A stretch of DNA of 64,000 bases. Source: Nitrosophilus alvini (lineage in GTDB: Bacteria > Campylobacterota > Campylobacteria > Campylobacterales > Nitratiruptoraceae). The stretch lies in assembly GCF_015100395.1 (NCBI RefSeq), contig NZ_AP022847.1, positions 1,242,501 to 1,306,500 on the forward strand, written 5' to 3'. A model generated the notes under the pieces. That model was not told the origin of the DNA and ran no database searches. It worked only from the letters and a program-made list of their open reading frames with translations. The first letter of the stretch is position 1. Each line of letters opens with the position of its first letter. The translations under genes and the position numbers were made by a program. This document shows, piece by piece, positions 17,930-29,041 of this stretch.

Positions 17930-18496
17930 TTACGGAAGAAGTTCAAATTCGACTCTTCTGTTCTTTCTCCAGCACTCTCTTGTATGCTCTGTACAGACAG
18001 GATTGCTTTCACCGTAGCTTACAAGGGTCATTCTGTTGGCATCAACTCCCAAAGAGACTAATGCATCTCTTACAGATTTTGCTCTTTTTAGACCAAGAGC
18101 GTAGTTATATTCGTCTGTACCCCATTCGTCACAGTTTCCTTCTACTTTTATATTGAACTCTTTTGCATCATCTCTATTGAAAAGATTTGCGTCATACTCT
18201 ACTCTTGGTTGCTGATCTGGTCTTATATTGTATTTATCAAAATCGAAATATATCTTTTTTGCTTCAGACTCTATAGCTTTCATCTTCTGAAACTTTGCCT
18301 CCTGAGCTGAAACAGCCGCCGCTTCCATCCCTGCGCCCTCTTCAGGTGAAACAACCGCTAGTCCTTCCCCTTCATGCACTACAGTGGCCTGCTCCGGAGC
18401 AGCCTCCTGAGGAGCCTCAATTTCAACAGTTTTTTTCGCACAACCGCCCATTATCAATGCAGCAGCAAAAAGTCCGAGTACCAAACTTTTTCTCAT
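17930..18496 (-). CDS. pal: Peptidoglycan-associated lipoprotein
   Basis: Outer-membrane lipoprotein that ties the envelope to peptidoglycan. The signal sequence ends in a lipobox (LIMGGC, Cys at about 19 from this start). The OmpA-like domain (about 85-185) contains FDKYNIRPDQ, GNCDEWGTDEYNYALGLKRA and the NRRVEF end, with residues that hold diaminopimelate. The ATG at 18496 is preceded by AGGAG at a 7-nt distance; the ATG two codons upstream has no spacing to that site. It is the homologue of Campylobacter Omp18 and Helicobacter HP1125. Confidence 0.93.
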   Translation of the reverse strand: MRKSLVLGLFAAALIMGGCAKKTVEIEAPQEAAPEQATVVHEGEGLAVVSPEEGAGMEAAAVSAQEAKFQKMKAIESEAKKIYFDFDKYNIRPDQQPRVEYDANLFNRDDAKEFNIKVEGNCDEWGTDEYNYALGLKRAKSVRDALVSLGVDANRMTLVSYGESNPVCTEHTRECWRKNRRVEFELLP

Positions 18497-18525
18497 AGCC
18501 ATCTCCTAAAAAAATTTCTGCCTCT

Positions 18526-18534
18526 ATTTTATCA
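18526..18534 (-). promoter_or_regulatory. Extended -10 promoter of pal
   Basis: TGATAAAAT on the minus strand, 30 bp before the pal ATG, in the only sizeable gap (82 bp) inside the tol cluster. It suggests that pal and cpoB are also transcribed apart from tolB. Confidence 0.5.
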
Positions 18535-18578
18535 ATAATTTTCTTAAGGACTCCTCTATTGAGCCGCCATATCAAAGA

Positions 18579-19835
18579 TTACCAGTCAATTGATTGTATT
18601 TTTCCTACACATAATGGAAAATAATAACTTTTGTTGTATTTAAGTCTTATTATTCCAAGGGCACTTTGATTTTTGAAATGTTTTATAAACAAAATTGATT
18701 CACCGTCACTTGAAAACTTAGGAAACTGATTTATACCGGTAGCAGTAAGGCGTCTTATAAATTCGCTCTTTGTAGAAATAAGATACAGATTGAATGTATT
18801 TGAGCCAAACTCATTGTCACTCTCTCTACTGCTGTATACCACATAGTGTCCAAATGCCGAACATGAACTGTTGTTTCTTCCATGATAAACCAGCCTTTCC
18901 ACACCAGGTGTATTTATACCTTTTGCGAAAATGTTTGGATATCCGAGTCTGTCTGAGACGAAAACTACTCTTCTGTCATTCTCTATAAAATTGCCGTTTA
19001 CATCAATGCCGGGATATTTTGTAACCTTCTCCAGTTTTCTGCTGCCAATGTTATAAACGTAGATATCAGGCTGAAATTTCGGTGCCATAGTTATCAAAAG
19101 CTTTTTGCCATCACGACTCACATCGGAACACACTATCATACCTTCACTGGTCAATATCTTTGTTCTCTTACCGGTATAAAGATCAACTCTGTACAGAGTC
19201 GGTTTGCTTTCATAGGCAGTATAGTAAAAAGCTTTCTGCTCCCTGGAAGCCCATTTGGGAAATACGTTGAGACCGCCTTTTATAATCGTTTTTTGGTATG
19301 TCAAAGAGTAATCAGAAACTACTATTTCGCTCTGTTTTGCACCTGTATACTTTGAAAATATAACAAACCTTCTCATCCAGTCAACAGGCGGAGCACCTGT
19401 GTAGTCATTCGTATCACAAGCAATTTTGTGCGCCAAAAAAGGGTATCTTTTATTGTTCTTGATTTTAAAAATTTTCTGAAAAGCCAATTCCGAACTTTTT
19501 AGATTGAAAAGTTTGACTTTTACTCGCATATATCCAAAATCATCATAATATAGCTGATACCTAAGAACAAGGTCATAATCTTTATATTTTGCAAAATCAA
19601 AACCGGAATCGAAGTCTGCCCTGTTATAATTTTCGTTCACATGGAAATGGGAAGTTACTTTCAAATCACCTACAAGAAGTTTAAAAAATTTTCTGTTTAG
19701 CCTATCTGAAAATTCAGCCGAAGCATCTTCAATACTTATAGAAGGCTTTTTTTCAACCTCTTTTACAATCTCCATGGTAATATCGGCTGCGATAACAGAG
19801 AGAGACAAAAAAAGCAACATTACTATTTTTTTCAT
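18579..19835 (-). CDS. tolB: Tol-Pal system protein TolB
   Basis: Periplasmic beta-propeller protein that binds Pal. After a signal peptide (about residues 1-17), an N-terminal alpha/beta domain (about 20-150) leads to propeller repeats such as GKKLLITMAPKFQPDIYVYN, RRVVFVSDRLGYPNIF and SDGESILFIKH. The length (418 aa) is normal. The ATG at 19835 overlaps nothing and lies 2 bp after the stop of the upstream gene, with AAGGGG as its ribosome-binding site; the GTG two codons upstream is less well placed. Confidence 0.93.
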   Translation of the reverse strand: MKKIVMLLFLSLSVIAADITMEIVKEVEKKPSISIEDASAEFSDRLNRKFFKLLVGDLKVTSHFHVNENYNRADFDSGFDFAKYKDYDLVLRYQLYYDDFGYMRVKVKLFNLKSSELAFQKIFKIKNNKRYPFLAHKIACDTNDYTGAPPVDWMRRFVIFSKYTGAKQSEIVVSDYSLTYQKTIIKGGLNVFPKWASREQKAFYYTAYESKPTLYRVDLYTGKRTKILTSEGMIVCSDVSRDGKKLLITMAPKFQPDIYVYNIGSRKLEKVTKYPGIDVNGNFIENDRRVVFVSDRLGYPNIFAKGINTPGVERLVYHGRNNSSCSAFGHYVVYSSRESDNEFGSNTFNLYLISTKSEFIRRLTATGINQFPKFSSDGESILFIKHFKNQSALGIIRLKYNKSYYFPLCVGKIQSIDW

Positions 19836-19837
19836 AT

Positions 19838-20605
19838 TCACCCCTTGGCTTCAAAATAGACTACAATCTCTTTTCTTCCCTCTTTCGGTACGGGAAACTT
19901 TTTCGTTTTCATAAATTCGAGATATTCATTCAACTCTTTGTTGAACTGTTCACTGTTTGAGTATAAAAGTACATCATAATCAAGATTGCCATATTCATCG
20001 ATTATTATTTTAACTTTAGCTTTGTTTCCGGCACTCTCTTCAGAAGGATACCAGTATTTATATAAAATTTCATATATTTTAGCATAATAAGGATCATTTT
20101 CTCCCTCTACGCTCTGTATACTTTTAGCTGCTGCACTTCTTTGAATATCTTTTATTTCAAGCCTCTTCAGCAACTCTTCCGCTTTTTTTTCAGGTTTGGC
20201 ACTCTTTCCTTTAAAGCGGCTGGGAGGTTCGCTTTTTTTCCGCTGTGGCTCAGTTTTTTTTATTTTTTTGATTTTTTTTGTATCCACCGTAGAAAATAGT
20301 TTTGATATATCCACCTCTCTTTTAGGAGACCTGGACCCTCTCTTTTTAGGTTTAGGTTTTGGCTTCTCTTTTTTTATCTCCGCTTTTTTCTTCGGTTTAG
20401 GAGGAGCGGGAATCGCTTTTTTGGGAAGCTGTTTTTTTTTCTCGGGTGTAAGCAGGGTTACCTCAATACTCTTTTTTTTCTGCATAGAATATTTTTTAAG
20501 ATTCTCTTCCTTTTTAATAAAAAAAAGAACCATGATAGTCAATGTAGCAATATATACAGCGAAAGATAGGAAACCCGATATTAAAAAAATCTTTTTTTTA
20601 TCCAT
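19838..20605 (-). CDS. TolA/TonB-like energy transducer
   Basis: A 255-aa bitopic inner-membrane protein with one N-terminal TM helix (about residues 7-29), a long Lys/Pro-rich periplasmic stretch (about 45-130, PKPKKK-type repeats) and a C-terminal TonB/TolA-like fold (about 170-255, IIIDEYGNLDYDVLL). Its place between tolR and tolB argues for the TolA role: linking the TolQR motor to TolB-Pal. It overlaps tolR by 8 bp. The Lys/Pro linker is composition-biased, so only the ends carry homology. Confidence 0.82.
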   Translation of the reverse strand: MDKKKIFLISGFLSFAVYIATLTIMVLFFIKKEENLKKYSMQKKKSIEVTLLTPEKKKQLPKKAIPAPPKPKKKAEIKKEKPKPKPKKRGSRSPKREVDISKLFSTVDTKKIKKIKKTEPQRKKSEPPSRFKGKSAKPEKKAEELLKRLEIKDIQRSAAAKSIQSVEGENDPYYAKIYEILYKYWYPSEESAGNKAKVKIIIDEYGNLDYDVLLYSNSEQFNKELNEYLEFMKTKKFPVPKEGRKEIVVYFEAKG

Positions 20606-20987
20606 CTGTTATCAAGGATACCTTTGAAAATCCTGCCTCTTTGACGGTTTTTAGTATGAACATAACATCACCATAAGAAAGAGACTTGTCCGCTCTAATA
20701 TATACAGGAGAGTTTTTATCAAATTTTTGGGAATAAAGCAAGAAGTTGTCTGCAAAATCAGAAAACTTGTACTTCTCCTTTTTTATATATATTCTTCTGT
20801 TTTTGTCCACTCTTATCTCAATGGTAGATATTTTCTGTACTACCTTCGTTTTTGACCCTTTTGGAAGTTCAATAAGCTCTTCATAAATCATTGCAGGGGT
20901 AGTTACCATTAGAATCGCAAGCAGTACAAGCATAACATCCACAAGGGGAGTTATGTTCAGATCCGGCTTCTCTTCCCAGTCATACAC
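20598..20987 (-). CDS. tolR: TolR/ExbD family motor protein
   Basis: A 129-aa single-TM protein of the Tol proton-driven motor. The TM helix (about residues 13-33) begins with LNITPLVDVMLVLLAI, which contains the conserved proton-path Asp17; a periplasmic domain follows. It lies 3 bp after tolQ and overlaps the TolA-like gene. The choice of Tol over Exb rests on the tolB-pal context. Confidence 0.88.
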   Translation of the reverse strand: MYDWEEKPDLNITPLVDVMLVLLAILMVTTPAMIYEELIELPKGSKTKVVQKISTIEIRVDKNRRIYIKKEKYKFSDFADNFLLYSQKFDKNSPVYIRADKSLSYGDVMFILKTVKEAGFSKVSLITDG

Positions 20988-20990
20988 AAT

Positions 20991-21569
20991 CTATCCCTCT
21001 TTTCTCGTTAGAAGAAGGTCACACTGCATCTGAATATAAGAGAGTACATCAAATCCTTTTCTCTTTAATGTCAGATGATAGCTGTATGCAAATATGGCTA
21101 CGAAAATACCTGCAGCAGTCGCAACGAGAGCTTCACCAATCGCCGGAGCTATTACCCCTATTGAAGCCATTTTGACCGAACCGAGCATTGAAAAGGTTTC
21201 GAGTATAGATACAACGGTACCAAAAAGTCCGATAAAAGGAGACGTAGAAGCCGTTATAGAAAGAAAAGTGAGGCCAGATGTAGCTTCTTTGGTAGATGCA
21301 AATTTGCAAAATTCGGTCATCTCTTTAGAAATTCCTCCGGCTTTTTTCATACAACTTCTTATAATCGAATTGTGTGCAGGCGTTTTTGACCCCATATAGA
21401 GTGCTTCCAACGACTCTTTCTCGCGTCCGAGCCATTTTGACAGAAAAAAATATCTATAGAAAAATACCCAGTTCACTATTATAAAATAGAGAGAAAGCAG
21501 AGCAAGAACTATTATAGTAATAGCACTGCTTCTGCTCAAGTAGTCAAGTAGTAGCTCAATCGCTCTCAC
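20991..21569 (-). CDS. tolQ: TolQ/ExbB family motor protein
   Basis: A 192-aa inner-membrane protein with three TM helices (about residues 14-36, 105-127 and 145-168), forming the stator ring around TolR. The conserved stretch SPFIGLFGTVVSILETF (TM2) and GEALVATAAGIFVAI (TM3) are clear. The start overlaps the atpC stop by 4 bp (ATGA), physically joining the ATP synthase and Tol clusters. Confidence 0.88.
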   Translation of the reverse strand: MRAIELLLDYLSRSSAITIIVLALLSLYFIIVNWVFFYRYFFLSKWLGREKESLEALYMGSKTPAHNSIIRSCMKKAGGISKEMTEFCKFASTKEATSGLTFLSITASTSPFIGLFGTVVSILETFSMLGSVKMASIGVIAPAIGEALVATAAGIFVAIFAYSYHLTLKRKGFDVLSYIQMQCDLLLTRKEG

Positions 21570-21958
21570 AGCATACTCTTTGCAGCCTTTTCTATTTTGG
21601 CCTCTACAGATGCAATCGCAGCTTTGTTGTCACTGGCTTTTTCAATAAGTTCTTTTGCTTCTGCGATAGCTTTTGCTATTTCACTTTCGCTCTCGCCTGC
21701 AAGAGGAACGGCTCCGTCAACAAGAACAACAGCCTTGTTTTCGTCAACTTTGACATGTCCCCAGTTGATAACAATCGACTCTTTGTTGCCGTCGGCTTTT
21801 TCAAACTCAATTACACCAGGCTTTAATAGCGACAGCAAAGAGGAGTGCTTTGGCAAAACTCCAAATTCCCCTTCGCTTCCCGGGAAAACGACACTTTTAA
21901 CATCGCCTTCAAATATCAGTCCCTGGGGAGTTACAATTTCTAATTTTAATGTCTCCAT
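21566..21958 (-). CDS. atpC: ATP synthase F1 subunit epsilon
   Basis: A 130-aa central-stalk subunit. The N-terminal beta-sandwich (about residues 1-85: LEIVTPQGLIFEGDVKSVVFPGSEGEFGVLP, family hallmark split here as positions 5-36) is followed by the helical hairpin that regulates ATPase activity. It is the last gene of the F1 operon before tolQ. Confidence 0.94.
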   Translation of the reverse strand: METLKLEIVTPQGLIFEGDVKSVVFPGSEGEFGVLPKHSSLLSLLKPGVIEFEKADGNKESIVINWGHVKVDENKAVVLVDGAVPLAGESESEIAKAIAEAKELIEKASDNKAAIASVEAKIEKAAKSML

Positions 21959-21993
21959 TAAAATCCTTTAAATTACAGAGCAGATGCTCTGTA

Positions 21994-23397
<1,404 letters not shown>

Positions 23398-23421
23398 TCA
23401 TATCTCCTTAAAAATTCAAAC

Positions 23422-24306
23422 TTATTTCATTGCTTCCATACCGCTGATAATTTCTATCAACTCGGTAGTAATAGACTCTTGTCTTGCTTTATTGTATTTG
23501 ATTGTCAATTGGTCAACCATCTCTTTTGCGTTTTTAGTCGCAGCATCCATTGCTTGCATTCTTGCACTGTGTTCAGCAGCTAAAGAGTCGATAAGTGAGT
23601 AATACATATTGTATTCCACATATTTTTTTACAAGCTCTTCAAGAACCGCTTCACCCTCTTCCGGCTCGAGTTCCATCATAGAAGGAAGTTCTCTCTCTTC
23701 TATTGAACCGATATCGATAGGAAGAATATTGTTTATCTTAAGTTCTTGGGCAATCATCGACTTATATCCGTTGTGGACAAGTATGACTTTGTCGGTTTTG
23801 CCTTCAAGAAAATCCTCTACGGAAGTTCTTATAAACTCACTAGCCTTTTTATAGTCTGGAGAAGAGCTTAATCCAACTACTTCGTCAAACATCTCCACAC
23901 CCTGGAACTTGAAAAACTCGATTCCTTTTTTTCCGATTCCTCTGAGTCTGATTTTGATTTTTTTTGATTTATATTCATCAATTAGACTCTTGACCGCTTT
24001 GATTGTCTGATGGTTGAAACCGCCGCAAAGACCTTTGTCAGCGGTCGTAAAAATAATATCTACTTTTGCAGGTATTTCGATCTGTTCAAAATATCTGCTT
24101 TCGATCCCTCCGATTTTATACTTCTGTATCGAGTATGTAATCTCAGACAAAACCTCATTTATAGTATCTGCAAAAGCGCGTGACCTTTTAGCCAGCTCTT
24201 CCGTTCTTCTCAACTTTGCAGTTGAGACCAATTTCATTGCTCTTGTAGTTTTCTGAGTATTCTTTACACTAGCAATCTTTCTCTTGATTTCTTTTAGATT
24301 TGCCAT
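23422..24306 (-). CDS. atpG: ATP synthase F1 subunit gamma
   Basis: Central rotor shaft, 294 aa. It begins with the coiled-coil helix [22 protein letters not shown] and ends with the second helix ([20 protein letters not shown]); between these, the Rossmann-like domain contains [12 protein letters not shown] normal member of the family. Confidence 0.97.
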   Translation of the reverse strand: MANLKEIKRKIASVKNTQKTTRAMKLVSTAKLRRTEELAKRSRAFADTINEVLSEITYSIQKYKIGGIESRYFEQIEIPAKVDIIFTTADKGLCGGFNHQTIKAVKSLIDEYKSKKIKIRLRGIGKKGIEFFKFQGVEMFDEVVGLSSSPDYKKASEFIRTSVEDFLEGKTDKVILVHNGYKSMIAQELKINNILPIDIGSIEERELPSMMELEPEEGEAVLEELVKKYVEYNMYYSLIDSLAAEHSARMQAMDAATKNAKEMVDQLTIKYNKARQESITTELIEIISGMEAMK

Positions 24307-24316
24307 CTATATATCC

Positions 24317-25834
24317 TTATTCGGCAGAGAAACTTGCCTTGAACTCTTCTAACGCTTTTTTGATCATATCTTCGATTTCGTCATCCAAAACTTTTTTGGT
24401 TCTAATTCCTTTGAGAACATCCGGATATTTTGCTTCAAGGAACGGATAGAGCTCCGCTTCGAATTTTGTAACCTGATCAACCGGAATATCGTCAAGATAG
24501 CCTTTTGCTCCAGCATAAATAATAACAACCTGCTTTTCTACAGGTATAGGAGAATAAGGTGGCTGTTTCAAAACTTCAACCATTCTCTGTCCACGTTCAA
24601 GCTGCTTTCTGCTCGCCTCGTCAAGGTCACTTGCAAACTGTGCAAACGCCTGCAGCTCTCTGTACTGAGCAAGATCCAGTCTGAGAGTTCCAGACACCTG
24701 TTTCATTGCTTTTATCTGAGCCGCACCACCAACCCTTGATACCGAGATACCAACGTTGATAGCAGGTCTTATACCTGAGTTAAAAAGATCACTCTCAAGG
24801 AAAATCTGACCATCGGTAATAGAGATAACATTTGTAGGAATATACGCCGAAACGTCACCTGCCTGAGTTTCAATGATAGGAAGTGCCGTCAAACTTCCCG
24901 CGCCAAGTTCATCACTAAGTTTAGCCGCTCTTTCAAGAAGTCTTGAGTGAATATAGAAAACATCACCAGGATAAGCTTCCCTGCCCGGAGGTCTTCTTAG
25001 AATCAAAGACATCTCTCTGTATGCAACAGCATGCTTACTTAAATCATCATAGATGATAAGTGCATGTCTTCCGTTATCCCTGAAATATTCACCTATTGTA
25101 ACACCTGTATACGGTGCAAGAAACTGTAGTGCAGCCGATTCACTGGCACCGGCATTTACAACTATAGTATAGTCCATAGCTCCATGCTCTTCAAGCTTTC
25201 TGACTACCTGAGCAACAGTAGACTGCTTCTGTCCAACAGCAACATAGATACAAACAACATCTTCATCTTTTTGGTTTATGATGGTGTCAATCGCAACAGT
25301 AGTTTTACCTGTCTGTCTGTCACCGATAATAAGCTCCCTCTGGCCTCTACCGATAGGAACAAGAGCATCTATCGCTTTAATACCTGTCTGAAGAGGCTCA
25401 TGTACAGATTTTCTTGCCATAATTCCTGGAGCTTTCTCTTCTACAAATCTAAACTCTGTCGCTTCGATCGGACCTTTTCCATCAATAGGCTCGCCTATCG
25501 CATTTATAACTCTTCCGATAATTCCGTCACCCACAGGAGTTCTTAAAAGTTTTCCGAGTCTTTTTACACTTGAGCCTTCTCTGATACCTTCACCCTTTCC
25601 AAGAACAACAACACCCACACTGCTCTCTTCAAGGTTTGCAGCCATACCTTTCTCGCCGTTTTCAAACTCAAGCATTTCACCGGCCATTACATTGTTTAGA
25701 CCGTATACCTTCGCTATACCGTCTGCAAATGATATAACCTTGCCGGTTTCATTTATATCAATTTTAAGTTCAAAATCCTCTATTCTCTCTTTTATGATAG
25801 AGCTGATTTCGTCTGCTTGCATTTTGTGTGCCAC
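24317..25834 (-). CDS. atpA: ATP synthase F1 subunit alpha
   Basis: Non-catalytic nucleotide-binding subunit, 505 aa. The P-loop GDRQTGKT (about residues 171-178), the [21 protein letters not shown] segment (longer than quoted motifs, at about 256-276) and the arginine-finger region [10 protein letters not shown] are present. The start ATG is followed by [10 protein letters not shown]. Confidence 0.98.
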   Translation of the reverse strand: MAHKMQADEISSIIKERIEDFELKIDINETGKVISFADGIAKVYGLNNVMAGEMLEFENGEKGMAANLEESSVGVVVLGKGEGIREGSSVKRLGKLLRTPVGDGIIGRVINAIGEPIDGKGPIEATEFRFVEEKAPGIMARKSVHEPLQTGIKAIDALVPIGRGQRELIIGDRQTGKTTVAIDTIINQKDEDVVCIYVAVGQKQSTVAQVVRKLEEHGAMDYTIVVNAGASESAALQFLAPYTGVTIGEYFRDNGRHALIIYDDLSKHAVAYREMSLILRRPPGREAYPGDVFYIHSRLLERAAKLSDELGAGSLTALPIIETQAGDVSAYIPTNVISITDGQIFLESDLFNSGIRPAINVGISVSRVGGAAQIKAMKQVSGTLRLDLAQYRELQAFAQFASDLDEASRKQLERGQRMVEVLKQPPYSPIPVEKQVVIIYAGAKGYLDDIPVDQVTKFEAELYPFLEAKYPDVLKGIRTKKVLDDEIEDMIKKALEEFKASFSAE

Positions 25835-25846
25835 AGTTTCTCCTTT

Positions 25847-26377
25847 CTAAATTGCTTTAAGAATATGTTCAATCATCATGTTTTTGATTCTGCTTTTCGA
25901 GAAGCTGATTTCTAGTCCAAGACTCTCAACTTCGACTTTTATTCCGTCAAATTTTCCTACTTCTTCATGCAGTTTTATCTCGGCACCAACTCTTTTTTGA
26001 AGAGCTTTTTCTATCTCTTTTATCTCTTTTTCTTCAAGTTCTACCGCCGAATAAACCACACCTTCAAACCTGTTTTCAAGGAAAGAGAGCTGCTTTTCAA
26101 GTTCCTCTGCCAAAACAGGAATAAGATTGAGTCGTTTTTTTTCGGCAAGAAGTCTTATAAGATTTTTAAACTTTTCATCAGCAGTTTCGATCGCTGATAG
26201 GATAAGTCTGCATTTTTGCTCATCTTTTACCTCTGGCGACAATATTACGGCTTTTATTTCAGGAGTCTCCAACGCTTCCGATAGTTCAGTAAGAAGCTGG
26301 CCATAATTTGTCAGCTCTTCTTTTGTGGATACCGCTGTTAAGGCCTTTACATATCTTTTTGCGATCAACTCTTCCAT
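25847..26377 (-). CDS. atpH: ATP synthase F1 subunit delta
   Basis: A 176-aa peripheral-stalk subunit that ties the b/b' dimer to the top of F1. The helical N-terminal domain starts with AKRYVKALT and the C-terminal hinge contains GIKVEVESLGLEISFS. The stop-start distance to atpF is 1 bp. Confidence 0.93.
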   Translation of the reverse strand: MEELIAKRYVKALTAVSTKEELTNYGQLLTELSEALETPEIKAVILSPEVKDEQKCRLILSAIETADEKFKNLIRLLAEKKRLNLIPVLAEELEKQLSFLENRFEGVVYSAVELEEKEIKEIEKALQKRVGAEIKLHEEVGKFDGIKVEVESLGLEISFSKSRIKNMMIEHILKAI

Positions 26378-26378
26378 T

Positions 26379-26894
26379 TTACGCTACCTTCTTTACTATA
26401 AGATTGACAAACTCTTTTTCGTTGATAGGAAGGTTCTTCTCATCAAGAAGTTCATCAAGAACCTCTTTTACTACACCTCTTATCATCTTTCTCTTTTCAA
26501 GTTCACACTGCTCATTATGCATCTTTTCCAGACTGGCAATCTCATTTTCAAACTGATTTCTAATCTTTTCCGCAAGAATAACACTCTCTTTTTTTGCGGT
26601 TTCGATTATCTCTTCAGCAAATTTTTTGGCATTCTCAAGCTCTTTTTCAGCCCTTTTTTTCTCCTCTTTTGCCTCTTTCAGTTTTACCTGAACATTTTCA
26701 AGTTCCGCAGCAATGGAAGCTTTTCGCCCTTGAAAGAAGTTTTTCACATGGTCAGCTAGAAGATAGTAAATAATCCCGGCAAAAATAAGGAAGTTAACGG
26801 CCCTTGGTAAAATGTCAGTACCTCCTTCGCCACCTCCGCTTGCAAATGCGGCAGTTCCCAAAAGCAAAAAAAGTATCGCTAATTTTGTTCTCAC
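26379..26894 (-). CDS. atpF: ATP synthase F0 subunit b
   Basis: A 171-aa peripheral-stalk subunit. The N-terminus looks like a cleavable signal sequence or an extra TM helix (about residues 2-18, ending AFASGGGEGG), then a TM helix (about 31-48, AVNFLIFAGIIYYLLA), then a long charged helix. This b form with an added N-terminal segment is a trait of the phylum. Confidence 0.92.
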   Translation of the reverse strand: MRTKLAILFLLLGTAAFASGGGEGGTDILPRAVNFLIFAGIIYYLLADHVKNFFQGRKASIAAELENVQVKLKEAKEEKKRAEKELENAKKFAEEIIETAKKESVILAEKIRNQFENEIASLEKMHNEQCELEKRKMIRGVVKEVLDELLDEKNLPINEKEFVNLIVKKVA

Positions 26895-26906
26895 CTCTGC
26901 TCCTTC

Positions 26907-27329
26907 CTATAATTTGCTAAACTTGGCTTTAAGAGCTTCTCTGAAAAGCGGCATTTGCGAAATCAAAGCGCTTTTTAGACTCTCTTCTTCCTCTTTTAAA
27001 GATGCTTTGAAATCTTCATACTCTTTCATGAGTTCCGCTTTTTTTGCATCTACTTTACTCTGCCCCAAAGCCTTGGCTTCATTAAGCGCACTCTGTTTGA
27101 TAGCCATCGCTTCACTTTTTGCGCGAGCCAGTATCTCTTCAGCCTCTTTTTTTAACTCTGCCGAACCGCTGGTATTTTTGGAAGCGTTTTCCAGATCTCT
27201 TTTGATACTTTCGCTTCTCTCTTCCATAAACCCGAGCAAAGGTTTATAAAGCCAGCTGTTAAGTACAGCGACCAGTATGAAAAACAAAATCGCTGTCAGC
27301 AAAACCAGCGATATACTGATGTCTAACAT
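26907..27329 (-). CDS. atpF': ATP synthase F0 subunit b' (AtpF')
   Basis: A 140-aa second b-type subunit: one N-terminal TM helix (about residues 5-25) followed by KPLLGFMEERSESIKRDLENA and a charged coiled coil rich in Ala/Lys/Glu. It is the first gene of the ATP synthase operon. A b/b' heterodimer is the rule in Campylobacterota. Subunits a and c are not in this window and are normally elsewhere in these genomes. Confidence 0.9.
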   Translation of the reverse strand: MLDISISLVLLTAILFFILVAVLNSWLYKPLLGFMEERSESIKRDLENASKNTSGSAELKKEAEEILARAKSEAMAIKQSALNEAKALGQSKVDAKKAELMKEYEDFKASLKEEEESLKSALISQMPLFREALKAKFSKL

Positions 27330-27365
27330 CCAAACTCCTTTACGCCATTCTAAATAGTTTTCGGG

Positions 27366-27374
27366 ATTGTATCA
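27366..27374 (-). promoter_or_regulatory. Extended -10 promoter of the ATP synthase operon
   Basis: TGATACAAT on the minus strand, 37 bp before the atpF' start codon and within the 70-bp gap after parB. It fits the extended -10 pattern and is the best-placed candidate for the atpF'FHAGDC-tol transcript. Confidence 0.6.
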
Positions 27375-27399
27375 TATGAATTTATATTTTTTTATTAAA

Positions 27400-28254
27400 C
27401 TAATAGCTTTTTCTTAAATATTTTTTCAAAAAGTAACGAATCTCTTCATTATTATCAAATTTTATAGTCAGTTTATTGCCATGAATTTTGAAGTTAAGAT
27501 TTGAATCTTTCAACGTTTTTTCAATCTCTTCCATATTTAAATCTTCTCTATTTTTGGACTTTTGCTTCTCTTTTTTCGGCTTTGTTTTATTTACAAGTTT
27601 TTCTACATCACGAACACTCAGTTTCTGTCCCGTTATAGAATCAACTATGATTTTCTGTTTATCCTCTTCGAGCCCTACCAAAACTTTAGCATGTCCCGGC
27701 GTAATTTTACCGGCTTTTAAAGCCTCTTTTGCATAATCAGAAAGCATAAGAAGACGCAAAGTATTTGTAATGTGTGTTCTGCTCTTTTTTACGATATTGG
27801 AAAGCTCTTCATGTGTAATGGAGTATTCGTCGATAAGCTCTTTGTACGAGAGGGCAAGGTCAACCGGATTTAGGTCTTCTCTTTGGATATTTTCGATAAG
27901 AGCAAGTTCTCTGTATTTAGAAGGTTCAATCTTTGCCACTATTGCTTTAATTTTATCAAGCCCTGCCAGTCTACTTGCCCTTACTCTTCTTTCGCCTGCT
28001 ATGAGCATAAAACCATCTATATCTTCTATAACGATTACTGGCTGTAGAAGTCCGTGCCTTTTGATAGACTCGGCAAGCTCATTTAAAGATTTTTCATCAA
28101 ATACTCGCCTTGGCTGAAAAGGGTTTGGCCTGATAGCATCTATATCGATCTCTACGACACTGTTTTCATCACTGTCTGGTATCTCTTTTTCATACGCTTC
28201 AGCCACTTCGCTTAAAATTGCTCCGAGTCCGCGTCCCAATGTCTTTCTGCTCAT
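27400..28254 (-). CDS. parB: Chromosome partitioning protein ParB
   Basis: parS-binding CTPase clamp, 284 aa. It opens with [12 protein letters not shown]; the CTP-binding motif [12 protein letters not shown] (about residues 95-106) and helix-turn-helix ([23 protein letters not shown], at about 152-174) follow, and a Lys-rich linker leads to a C-terminal dimerisation domain. The ATG at 28254 lies 1 bp after the parA stop with GGAAG upstream; an in-frame ATG nine codons earlier would overlap parA. No parS palindrome was seen nearby. Confidence 0.95.
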   Translation of the reverse strand: MSRKTLGRGLGAILSEVAEAYEKEIPDSDENSVVEIDIDAIRPNPFQPRRVFDEKSLNELAESIKRHGLLQPVIVIEDIDGFMLIAGERRVRASRLAGLDKIKAIVAKIEPSKYRELALIENIQREDLNPVDLALSYKELIDEYSITHEELSNIVKKSRTHITNTLRLLMLSDYAKEALKAGKITPGHAKVLVGLEEDKQKIIVDSITGQKLSVRDVEKLVNKTKPKKEKQKSKNREDLNMEEIEKTLKDSNLNFKIHGNKLTIKFDNNEEIRYFLKKYLRKSY

Positions 28255-28255
28255 A

Positions 28256-29041
28256 CTATCTTCCCAATATAACTTTTGCAAGACTCTGATAAGCCATGCT
28301 TCCGGAGGATTTGCTGTCGTATAGTACTACAGGTTTGCCAAAACTCGGCGACTCGGCAAGTTTTACGTTACGTGGAATTACAATAAACGAAGAGTTTCCC
28401 TCATCTTTGAAAAGTTTGTTTCTGAAATGGTGCGACAGGTCAGCAAAAACCTGTTTGGAAAGATTGTTCTGCTTGCTATACATGGTAGGCAGAAAACCTT
28501 TGATAGAGAGTTTCGGATTTATTGTTTTTCTTATAAGTCTTATCGTATTTAAAAGCTGAGCCAGTCCTTCAAGGGCAAAAAATTCGCACTGTATGGGAAT
28601 AATCACAGAATTTGCCGCACTCAAGGCGTTGATAGTCATAGGTCCTAATGCCGGAGGAGAATCGATAATAACAAAATCGAAATCGTTTTTTATCTCATCG
28701 AGTTTCTCTTTTAAAACAAGCTCCCTCTGTTTCGCCTTGGAGTTATAAAACTCTTTTTCCACGCCTACAAGGCCGATATTTGAAGGTGCAAGATATAAAT
28801 TATCCACCCCTGTTTTTAAAATAATTTCAGAAAGTTTTTTCGTACCTATCATAACGTGATAGATATTGTACTCATAATCATTTCTGCTATACCCCAGACT
28901 GGTCGTAGCATTTGCCTGAGGGTCCGCATCAATGATTAGAACCTTTCTGTTTTCAAGGGCCAAGGAAGCTGCAAGATTTACAGCAGTTGTCGTTTTTCCC
29001 ACACCGCCTTTTTGATTGGCTATAGTTATTATTTCACTCAT
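28256..29041 (-). CDS. parA: Chromosome partitioning ATPase ParA
   Basis: Deviant Walker-A ATPase, 261 aa, which moves ParB-parS complexes. [14 protein letters not shown] (about residues 11-24) has the signature Lys; [13 protein letters not shown] and [10 protein letters not shown] form the A' and B motifs. The start at 29041 overlaps the birA stop (ATGA); a longer frame into birA exists but lacks the family N-terminus. Confidence 0.96.
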   Translation of the reverse strand: MSEIITIANQKGGVGKTTTAVNLAASLALENRKVLIIDADPQANATTSLGYSRNDYEYNIYHVMIGTKKLSEIILKTGVDNLYLAPSNIGLVGVEKEFYNSKAKQRELVLKEKLDEIKNDFDFVIIDSPPALGPMTINALSAANSVIIPIQCEFFALEGLAQLLNTIRLIRKTINPKLSIKGFLPTMYSKQNNLSKQVFADLSHHFRNKLFKDEGNSSFIVIPRNVKLAESPSFGKPVVLYDSKSSGSMAYQSLAKVILGR